This document shows positions 13,008 to 23,400 of a DNA stretch of 64,000 nt, piece by piece (the first letter of the stretch is position 1; each line of letters starts with the position of its first letter). A program made the position numbers and the translations under genes. Under the pieces are notes generated by a model. That model was given only the letters and a program-made list of their open reading frames with translations. It had not been told where the DNA came from and searched no databases. Source of the stretch: Acanthopleura granulata (taxonomy: Eukaryota; Mollusca; Polyplacophora; Chitonida; Chitonidae); the NCBI GenBank assembly GCA_016165875.1, contig JABBOT010000080.1:13732133-13796132 (forward strand), in the 5' to 3' direction.

Positions 13008-14460
13008 AAATATTTATACCTATCACACTTCTGGAGTTAGTTATGAACTCGTCGACAAAGCCCATGCCTGGCAATCGCTGTACATGTAAGTCATCAGAGA
13101 CGTGGATTCAATCACATTTTCGGACGGGAAATTTTCCACATTCCGCCTTTTCCATTGCTTTAGGGGCTTTGTGGTAAGAAACAATCGAAGGCGTGCTCTT
13201 GTGTGGCCTTACATGACAACCACTTCCCTTTCACCAATACGAATGTGTCCTGTGTCAGATAACTGGACAATTAAACCTGCAGCTGCCATCGCATTTAAAT
13301 GAGTAACTATTCAGTTTGGGGTTATTAAGCAACAACCATAACTATATAAATATAAGTTATAGAGGGTTATTTTCGAGGAAATGAGATTCATCGGCTTTGC
13401 ATACAGTATATATGCTAAAGTAGTCTGATATGATGTACATGTATATTAACTTTAATTTATATGTGAGTGATTCGAAATACTTTGATTTTGTTTTTAACAG
13501 TGAAAATATTTTAGGGCACAATTAAATTAGGATTTGTATAATTTGCACATATTGGCTCACTTCGTTCTCTTTATAGATTTATATTTGCATTGTTAATAAA
13601 CCGCACTGACCATCTATTTTTAAAAGCTCAATGTTAATTTCACTCCTAGTTCGTGGAAACGTGTATAGAGTAGACTCGAGACTGATTGAGGGAATTCTCT
13701 ACACGTCACCGCGTGCATAGTTTTCCTTAAAAATATATCTACAGTTCAGTCCGTTATTTCAATGAGAACGGATGGCATTTCTGTCGATGTAACGGATTAA
13801 TCCGTTCCAGATTACGGCAGCGCAATCCCACATCCTTTAAATAACGGAAAATTTCTCCACTCATAAACTTTGTGTATATGCATAAATGTGACTGTATTCT
13901 ATACTCTATAGCCTATGTTTATCTATATACACATCAATCAAATAAAGTTGTTGGTCACTGTTATGGTGTCTCCTGCTACAATCTTTGTGTAAGGTCTGCT
14001 CACGTTTTCTTGCATGTCTCAAACCAGTGGTTAACTATACTGATTGATTGATTGGTGATTGCAATATTTTTCACTTATACTCTTTAAATGTGAGATTGCG
14101 CTAGACTAGTGTGAAATAGGACCTCCGGGGATTGTTGTGTCAAAAATTGTTTGCTATGAAATGGTTTCAATGAATCGGTTTGCATTCTTCCGTAACCTAC
14201 AAGTTAAAGCCGCCCTAATTTTTCGAAACACAAGTTGTTTAATGGCGAACTTAGTTTACCAAGTACCTAATAAAACCTATAAGTAGGTTTGGTAGATATC
14301 AGATCTAGCGTAGCGCGTACTATATGAAATATATGTGGGTTACTTTATTTCTAGTGAGTGGTGAAATGTATGAGCCGATTCCACGGAGCCATTTCGGACA
14401 TACAGGAGTATAAGTCAAAGTTTAAAATCTTTTCACAATGCAAAATTGCAGCCCCTTTTA
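13008..14460. other. Intergenic stretch without recognisable genes
   Basis: AT-rich DNA with no exon that I can support in either strand. The short open frames have no codon-like structure or splice signals. Confidence 0.5.
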
Positions 14461-14550
14461 TATATAATGCTGGCCACCGTCGTATGGTATAAGTGAAATA
14501 TTCTTGAGTACGGCGTAAGACACCAATCAAATGAATGAATAAACAATGCT
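14461..14550 (+). repeat. SINE-A 3' fragment
   Basis: Only the tail region is present: ATGCTGGCCACCGTCGTATG, then AAATATTCTTGAGTACGGCG and an (AATG)n-like end. Confidence 0.7.
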
Positions 14551-14660
14551 AAATTGTGGTTCCGGGACCTCAAACGCAGTGAGCTCTCAATTTTACAGCA
14601 AGTTATACCTCGCGAAGCTTTTTTTCAACAGATAGAATGCACCATCTTGCAATCTTAATG

Positions 14661-14668
14661 TGACGTCA
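14661..14668. promoter_or_regulatory. Perfect CRE palindrome TGACGTCA
   Basis: TGACGTCA is 363 bp upstream of the start codon of the arginine-rich gene; a half-site TACGTCA lies at about 14859. CREB/CREM-type factors bind this sequence and CREM drives many spermatid genes in other animals. A role here is inference. Confidence 0.3.
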
Positions 14669-15030
14669 TTATTTTGCACTGTTAAAAGAGCAATTAACGC
14701 CAAAAACACATTCACAACACCAAGGATTCTTTTGCGCTTCGGTACCTGTAGGGATGACCTCTGGCGTAGCGAGAATGCAATAAAATGGCATCATGCAGCC
14801 TTCAACTGCCGGGCGTTTGTTGGCACGATGTGCCCAATGCGTAACGTTCTCCCATATTCTACGTCATTCGTTTTCGAGTTCATGACGTTAACAGCTGTTG
14901 TTATTTGCAACGCCAAAAAGCAAGCCGTTGTCATATCTATAAGCCTAGGCTGCGGAGAACGGTCGAGATTTGTTGTCCGTCCAGAGCTAGGTTTATAGTA
15001 TATCTGCTGACCTTCACGTTTTAGTCACCA

Positions 15031-17525
15031 ATGCCTAGAGTAGCCAGAGATTACAGTGGGGGTAAGTATGTGTAACATTTACCATATCAAAAATGTTAAT
15101 AATGTAATTAAATCTGGACATTCTGTGACTGTTCCCTATACAGGCCTATATTAATCCCAGAATGAAACTGTAGCTATATTTGAATGTGCGCAATAATTGT
15201 TTGTTGGTAAATTATTATCCTTTTTTTTTTTGGCTTAATTTTTTATTTGTATGCACCTGTACATGGGCAAATTACACAAAGCCAGTTTTGACAAAAGTCA
15301 AAGATGAAAGGAGGTTTCAATGCCTATGGTTGGACAGTAGAAATTTAGACTGAGGAAACAAAGTTTGTCAAGGTAAACGTGTAAAAATATTTTAGCTCAT
15401 GGATGGGGCCGAAAACTGCACCTCTTAATTGTAATTTTAATTGATTTGCAATTTGACTTCAGGCAAAAATAGTTTTGTGAAGTTGACCTCTGGATCATTT
15501 GCTTGATGGACGGGATTGCTTTCCAAAATTACAATCCTATATATGGGAGACAAGCTACATTGGATTACCGATTATAAGCCATGAGTTTACCAACTCCTTG
15601 AATGCATGCAGGGCCACTCTGATTATAGCAAATTAGTATGTACATGTATGTACATATACAGCAACGAAACCCTCAACAGTATAAAGCTGGGACTTTCAAA
15701 ACATGAAAAACATTTGACCTTTTACCTACCAATTCAGACGGATTAAATACCCTAATTCCATAGCCTGTGTAAAGTCTATTGCATCGAAGATTAGTTGATA
15801 TATACAGGCATATACATATGTGCAAGTTTACTTAGTTTCCTCGCGGACACCTTTACTGGTTGACGTTGCGTTACATCGAGGCTCACTATCATTAATCGCA
15901 GCAAGACGATATTCAGATACTTTGAGTGTTTTGTTCGTTGATCTCAACGCTATTTTAAGACGCCGTGCCCATCGGCTCGTACGTTGTGATCTTACGTGCA
16001 ATGTTCCACAAATCACGCTATGACGCTGACACTACAACGACACGGTGACGTCACACTCAGAGGCGCGCGTCGTTGGTGGCAAATGGAACGTTACGTCATT
16101 AGCTCCTCAATAATTGCCACCTTCAGAAGAAAAGAGGGCACACTATGCAAGTGTCAGTTTATTCATTTTCCACACTTGGAAACAAAACTCGAGATTTGAA
16201 CATGCCATATGCTTGCTGACCGGAAATATGCGCAGATGTTAATTCCATATGTATTCCCACCTACATGTCGGCTACTGTTGCGCTATGTTTCAAACGCCAT
16301 AGCCTATTTCTCAATCAGTGACGAATAAATATCATATTGTTTTTGTGTTGTTGTTTTTTTTCCAACCTTCCTCAATTTTTGTTTTCTGCTTGATTTTCCG
16401 CTTTGTGTGAAGCTTTTTGATTTCTACGACAATATGATGAACTTTTTCTTTATTTATTATTGTTTTTTGTTTCCTGTAGCCGCGTACCGGCGCATAGCCA
16501 ACTCGATATCATGGCGAAAGCCCATGCCGCGGAGCGGACAGGTACGTACACTAACACATCGTACGATGTAGCATCAATTTCACTGATTTCCGTAGGGCGA
16601 GTCGTAGTCTATAGTGGTAAAGGTGCTTGTCATTCGATCGCTAAAACACATTAGTTGTGGGATCAAAACCGGCCTTGGACAGAGAATTTGTACATTTTTC
16701 CGGTCTAACTGATTGTGGAGCCTTGTTGACAGTAACCTGCCGACGACTTGCCCTTTTCTAAGTCTAGCATTCGAGTGTTCCACCAATAATTTGCCAAAGG
16801 TCGTTAGTTTACCCGGGACACCCCGGTTTCCTTCATATAAGAAACTCACTGCCATCATGTGATGGCGTTAAGCAAGATGAATCAAGTAAATGAAATAAAT
16901 AATGTTAATTTCCTTAAAGATGGATTTTGTTCTTTGACATCCATGTATTGGGTATACATGCAGTGGTAAGTAGTTTTATTAGGCCTTTGGTCTTCAGATA
17001 AAACTCGCTTGTTTTAACGATGTATGTATGGTGAATGGTTTTGCTTTTTCGTGTTTTCTAAGAATGCGAAAATAAGGAAACTTTCACCTGACATATCATA
17101 TGCTGGCATGGCGTTTTCGCGTTTTCGTGTTTTCATGTTCTTAATTAAGAAAACAAAAAATGGCAAAAATTAGCTAAATCAGGTATTTAAAACCTGAAAT
17201 TATAAATATTTAGACATAAACATTCTGAGATCTCTAACTTTGTGCAGATGTTTACCCTTCAAGCCTTGTAAAATTGTGATTGTGTGAGATTTTCCCATTT
17301 CACATTGTCCCGGAATGATCATGCCTTCAGGGACGTGCTCTGGAGCGGCGCAGAAGGCTGTATTATAGACGGCGGAGGTACAGGGAACTCATGGGATTCA
17401 CGGGATACATCGGAGGCGGCCAGCGCCGATTGCGGCGCAGGACACCACGCCGATACGGAAGTAGTCCACAGCGCAGGTCCGCAGCCAGCCGACAAGGCCG
17501 GCCTTTGGGACGACGCGGATTCTAA
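15031..17525 (+). CDS. Small three-exon arginine-rich basic protein (protamine-like candidate)
   Basis: Exons are 15031-15061 (donor GTAAGT), 16480-16541 (acceptor TTCCTGTAG, donor GTACGT) and 17331-17525 (acceptor CCTTCAG, stop TAA 17523-17525). Phases 1, 0 and 0 fit exactly, and joined they encode 95 residues with 29 arginines and only one lysine. The composition is Arg plus Tyr, Gly and Ser, with blocks such as ERRRRLYYRRRRYREL and QRRLRRRTPRR. There is no signal peptide or membrane segment. Such composition is typical of sperm nuclear basic proteins that compact DNA; an RNA-binding or ribosome-associated tail is an alternative. Poly(A) signals AATAAA are at 17978 and 18027. A different frame of exon 3 is also open (17284-17592), but it does not join to the upstream exons. 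Confidence 0.6.
16600..16897 (+). mobile_element. SINE family B copy
   Basis: A tRNA-like start (GGGATCAAAACCGGCC near 16659) is followed by CTTGGACAGAGAATTTG, CCTTGTTGACAG, GACACCCCGGTTTCCTTCAT and an AAATGAAATAAAT tail. The same order of motifs recurs at 41.6 kb. It lies in intron 2 of the arginine-rich gene. Confidence 0.6.
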
Positions 17526-18456
17526 CTCCTACAGGAATCGCTTCACCAAGTACAAAGTTGAGCCTTCATTGTCCAAGATTCGAACAACGTGATCCTTTGC
17601 ATGTTTTATCGCGCCTTACCATGGGACGCTGAAGTTCACACTGCGGAAATTCTGTCTCCGTTGATAGATTTCGCGATGGACTTAACAATTTAGTTGCCAT
17701 GTTCTTCCATCAGTTCTCGAATCAGCCGTGGACGGATGCTTCAAGGAACGTTGTGTCCAGGGTTGAAATACACGCCTTCTCTGCGGTGCTCGGACATCAG
17801 GGATTGTTAACTGGCTCAGTTAGAGGGGATCGAGCTAATCGAAATGTGTGATGTATATGACATGGTGTTATGTACGTAGCTTGATTTGGCTTGAACATGA
17901 TCTCTTCACATGATCTGTATCACATAGCATGGCAGATTTGGGTAGGCTGGACCGGAAGTAATGTGTTTCCAGCAATGAATAAAAGGTTGAATGGCGTTCC
18001 ATTCTGATAGAGGTAGTCATGGGGTGAATAAAACGAAGGTCCTAGAAGAATCATTGTGATTTTGTTCTTTGTTAGTATATAATGTTATGGTGGTATAACC
18101 TACAATTGTTGGCTGGAAGCAAGTCGATTTGGAACAAGATCTAGGGTTTGTTTAATTGTCCCCAATTCGACTTTCAGAAATACAATGTGGAAACCAATCT
18201 GGGAACATCGCCAGCCGCTCTCAGCGCTATTAATAAACTTTGCTTAGTGAAGGGCTGGGAATCACATTCCTATAAAGGGTTTGGTTTCGATTCAACCGAC
18301 CCTCCTTTAACTGGCCATTGAGGCCGCCGGCTCAAATCCAGCTCTGTCTAATCTGGCTACGGCTCTCCAGGTTAGGAGCTGCTGTTTCAGTAGATACGTA
18401 CATCTGGAGAAGAGCTTTTACCTACTCTAGTTTCCTTCATCATTTACGATGGGGGT
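17526..18456. other. 3' UTR of the arginine-rich gene and downstream DNA
   Basis: Two AATAAA signals (17978-17983 and 18027-18032) probably end the transcript. A SINE-like stretch with CTCAAATCCAGCTCTGTC and TTTCCTTCATC lies at about 18310-18450. No further exon is seen. Confidence 0.4.
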
Positions 18457-18591
18457 CAGGGCCGACTTGACGAAGCCCTTTTAACGTTACGAGGACGTGA
18501 TTACCAAGACGACGCAATATACCTAAAGCGCTGGTTGCCATGGTAGGGACGTGCTCATAAGGTTAAGAGCGCTTCGTGTAGGTTGGCCCTG
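18457..18591. mobile_element. MITE family M2, full copy (135 bp)
   Basis: The element runs from CAGGGCCGACTTGACGAAGC to GCTTCGTGTAGGTTGGCCCTG. Its ~38-bp terminal inverted repeats also share the inner part CCTTTTAACGTTACGAG / CTCATAAGGTTAAGAG. It has no coding capacity. A half copy lies at 20.67 kb. Confidence 0.75.
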
Positions 18592-20477
18592 ACCGTCACT
18601 GTAATGGAAGGGCAAAATTCTTTGTATACTGCATTAAACACCCAAAAAATTAATAAATCAATAAATATTGGAAGACCAGCTTTCAGTAAAGTATAGGCCT
18701 ACACTTACAAGACGATTATAACCAATTTCTAAATTCATAAATCCAGGTGACAGGGGAATTCCACAAGTAAGTTTTTTCTTAGCCTTGAGCAGGGTACCGA
18801 TTGTCGAGTCATACACGTTTTGAGCCCTTTATTGTTCAAGCGGGTTCCTCAGTTTGTCGCCAAGTTTTTGGCATTGTAAGTACTTGTAGTATAGACCAAC
18901 TTTAGTCTATAACTTGTATGCGATGAGGTCGATTTAAAAGCGTGGCTGTTGACAAATGAGCTCGATTTTCATGTGTGCACGGGTAGTGCACTAGAGAGGT
19001 CTATTTAAAAGCGTGGCTGTTGGCAAGTGACAGTTTAATGTGTGCATGGTTAATGGCAAGTGAGGTTGAATTAATAGCGTGGATGCTGACAAGTGCGGTC
19101 TGGTGGAGACATCTTTGAGCCGTTATATGTTGATTTGCCTGCACTGCACTCTCTGCATTGTAAGCATACGAGCAAGGAAAGAAGCTAATGTCATACCACG
19201 TAATTTGAGCAATGAAATCATTTATTCAAACAACAAGTACATGTTGTATTTATGTCCATGTACGATCTTTCTATGTATGCAATAAAGACACTGGTAAGAC
19301 AAAAATGTAACGTCATACTACCTAGAAATATGAGCAATGAAATAATTTATTCAAACAACAAGTATATGTTTTACCGAAAACACCACTTAATTGAATAGAA
19401 AATATAACAACGACTATATTTAATATATATACATTGGTCGTATCACAGAGAAAGTGTGATGGAGTGGTATATATATATATATGTATATATCAAAATATTA
19501 TTTATCTCACGTAAAGTTTTTATTATTTATAGAAAAAATATTTTCTGAACATTTGCACATGTTTAGACAAAGGTAACAGTGTACAAGTGAACCCAAATTT
19601 CAACGTTCTAAAAAACATGGGTTGTGTGTGTAACATGCAACGACAACAAAACTTCTAAAAAACATAGGAGGTCCTTTAACCGGGTGTTAATCTTTGAATA
19701 AACCCAACACTAACTTATTTCACAACAAAGTGCAAAGAAAAAAGTATAGGACAATTTAAAAAAAAATTGCTCTGTCGATGGAGTGTAAACATTGCTACTT
19801 CACTTGGTTATGTTGGGATTATATATATCGTCTTTTTTCGGATTTGTATTCAGGATGTTTTATCCATTCCTTCTGTCAGGTCATCATGGTGTACTCGCAT
19901 CAGTGAACGGATATTTTTGTGTTTTTTCAATTATTGATTTTCACTCTTGATTTTGTCTATTAGGCATTGTAACCGTTTAAGCCTCGATTGGATAACAGTT
20001 GTTTATCGTGGATGTTGGTATTGCTTTTGGTTTGTGAGTTAAGAAGACAAGTTAGTTTCTTGAATTCTTAGTTTTCAATTATCGTTTCTTTGTTGGCATA
20101 GACTTTGCCAACTTTTCTAAACTGTAGTACAACCTTTCTTTAGGGGGTGTGAGTGGTGTGGTTGGGTGTTTGGGGAGAGGTAGGGAGCCAGACTGTGTGT
20201 TTGCTTCCATGGTCATGGTGTAATTTTGTGGCTGACTTCATATTTTCTGGTTTCTTAAACCGTTAATTGTTTTTCATTCTTGACTTTCCTTGCTGGCACT
20301 GACATCACGTTACACTACATGAAGCATAACCGTTTGGGCGGTGTGTGGGTGTGTGTGCGTGTGGTGTGCGTGGGTGACTCGTGTGGTGTGGGTGCTGCGT
20401 ATGGGTGGTCGATGCGTGTATTCAGGTATCATGCAGACGCGGCTTCGTTGTCCATTTACAGTAAACAGATGGTAGAC
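18592..20477. other. Intergenic stretch, AT-rich then GT-rich
   Basis: It holds two short near-duplications (GTCGATTTAAAAGCGTGGCTG at about 18928 and 18996; an AATTTGAGCAATGAAAT-type stretch at about 19200 and 19325), a TA microsatellite near 19471 and a GT/GTG-rich tract at about 20335-20400. I see no gene. Confidence 0.45.
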
Positions 20478-23400
20478 TTATTGTTTGTCCCCAGATCCCA
20501 GATCTGGCCCTGCGACTTCGGTAAAAGTGAGCAAATTCCCTTTATTGGGGTCATCCGGGCGGCAAACTTTGCATTTCTGCAAACAAACCACAACGGCAAA
20601 TCTTTGTAATCCATATACACTGCAATATTATATAGCAAGGACACTTTAGGTACATACACCTGGGCCAGCTTGCACAAAGCCCTCTTAATGTTACGAGCAT
20701 TTATTGGCTAGTGCTTTTCGCCGTAGCCAAGAATAAGGATATTGTACTTATACGATCGACTGCTTATCTGAGCATGGAAGAAACCAGAAAACCACCGACC
20801 TTGGCCAGATACCTGACAAACCACCTGACTTAAAGCCTCTGTCGAACTGTATGGAACTGGATTCGACCACGCGGCCTCATTGGTCATGTGTGCCGCTAAG
20901 ACGAAAACCCTTCAAAATTTACTACTCTGCATTAGCCGCATTATAACACCCGTACATACCTTATATAAGCCGGAGGTCCTGTTGCCATTGCCGTCATATG
21001 CTATTTCACCTCTAGTACATGGAACGGATAAACAGACAAGGGTCATAAATATATGGAAGGATCATATATATAGGTAGTGGAATTATAACAAAACTGTGTG
21101 GTTGTACATGATTTGAGTTACCCATTATTTACTGGGCGCGTGGCTTTGAAGTATAAATCATTATTTTAAGTGTGTAATTGGTTTTACAACGGAAATATCG
21201 CAGTAAATACAGTTGTAGGTGATGATTAAACAGCTATACACGTTTGTTATTTGCATTAAGCATGGTCTAAGCAAGCTATCTGCCGGTATTACAGTTTCTT
21301 TAAAATGACGATTATAACGTACGTCAAACTGACACGTGGTTAAGAAATGTCTTACCGCCCCAAGATTACCACGACAAACCGTCTCAAATCGTGCATCAGT
21401 TTAGCCAACAGACTTTTGTGTTCCTTCTTGAGGATTTTGAACGGACAGCACAGTTTCTGAAAGCGAAATTCGGGTAAGTGTTTAAAACGCATGAGACTTC
21501 TTGCCGACGGGAGGGTTTATAACTGAAGATAGGTCCTCTTAATATATACAGATTTCTCGTCAACGAGAGCGTTTATAAGTATAACGTTACGGGAGACTTC
21601 TTACCATCGAGAACGTTTATAACAAGCAGCACAGTAGACCTTCTATCAGCGAGAGCGTTTGTAACCAACAGTACAGGAGATCTCTTACCAGCGAGAGCGT
21701 TTATAACCAACATTACAGGAAGCCCCTTGTCAGCAAGATCGTTTATAACCAACAGTACAAAAGATCTCTTACGAGCGAGAGCGTTTATGACCGACATTAC
21801 AAGAGATCTCTTCCCAGCGAGAACGTTTATAACCAACACTGCAGGACATCCGTAATGTTTATAACTCAAGTTAGTAGAGATCTCTTACCGCAAGCAGTTT
21901 GCTCCTGGTGTTCATCTCTTCCTGCAGTAGTAGTCGGTATTTCTCCACACTGGACAGCAGATTGTCGCTCTCCTTCTCCAAGTCTTTCTCACTTTCATCA
22001 AGGGAAATCTTCCTCATATGTTTGATGTACCTTTGAAAACCTTCCATCAAGGCCTGAAGAAGAAAATCCATGAACGTGCCATGTAATAACCTTATAACGA
22101 AAACATTAACGTACGATTTCTCAACGGCTTAAAATTATCAGTTACAAACAAAAGACTTGTTCTTCATCTGATCTGTATTGGGCCTAATTGTTTTAAACAC
22201 ATTTTTCTGTTGAGTCTTAATTTATGGGTTCGAATATGTAACGGTCAGAAAAGCATATACATAATTAGAACTACAGATGTATAAGGCATACGATTTTCTC
22301 GCTTTTATATGCAGTCAACACCATAGTTAACTCAAAATCTGTAAGTTTACTATTAAATTTTACTAGTTAAGGCCAAACCATATCCAAGGTTCATTAGGGT
22401 CATATACACTACTTAACCACTTGCAAGTTTGCAATACCATCTATACCTACTAACCACAACAAAGATTTACTAGCAATATTCACTAGATTACTAAGACTAT
22501 ACTTGAACAGTTAGTCACACGATTGTTTTTATTATTTATATATTCTAAATGATCCCATCAATACGTTCAGTTTTCTTGTCTATAAAAGTGAAACAAATTC
22601 ATATTTACCAGTCTACATATGTATCATTAAACCGAATCAAAGTGCTAGTAATTATTCCTTGTAAATTGACCAGTCTATACTTGGACACACCAAGGATTAC
22701 CTGTCTGCTCTTGATCAGCTTCCTCAGCAGATCGATTTCAGTTTTGAGAGGCTTGGTCAGTTTTCCAGTGACGTCACAAGTATAGGCACTGGTTAACTTC
22801 ACAGCATATTTTAACCTGCCACTGGAAAAATAACAAACAAAACCTGTCTTATGATGTTTTCCTTAGTTCAACTCTGCAACAAGGTATAGGTCTACAGTTA
22901 TCTTTAAAACATTGGTTTAAATTTAAATCAGAAAACCCAGTTATCTATAGAGCAAAGAGAAGTTATTTATCTATTCATTCATTTGATTGGCGTTTCATGT
23001 CGTATATGGGATTTTTTTCACTTAAGTCGCGTTCACGCGATGTGATTTGTCCAATTCTAGAACTTGTGTGAAATTACGTTTTCTCTTGTTCTCAGTCGCT
23101 ATCATGCACCATGCGTGTGAATGCTGCTTAACTACACCTCAGGTTTACGGATGGAGGGAACCGGAGAACCGGAGGAAACCATCGATCCTTGCCGAGCCAA
23201 ATCCCCGAGAACCTCTCGCTAAATGAAAAGTCATCCACGTATGGGCAAACATAACACGTTCGTTGGTTTAGCCAACGAGGGCTGCCAAGCAAAAGTTATT
23301 TTATAGGTTTCATAAAATTTATTTTGCAGTGGATAAAATGGCCAACTTAATTTTGAAAACTTAAAAGTAAAACAGCATACAGAAACTGGAACACTGCAAA

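Noticed and set aside
14660..14998. 112-residue open frame upstream of the arginine-rich gene
   Set aside because: No codon bias, no splice partners and no recognisable motif; more likely promoter DNA.
17284..17592. 102-residue open frame over exon 3 of the arginine-rich gene
   Set aside because: It starts before the CAG acceptor and does not fit the phase of the upstream exons; the arginine-rich frame does.
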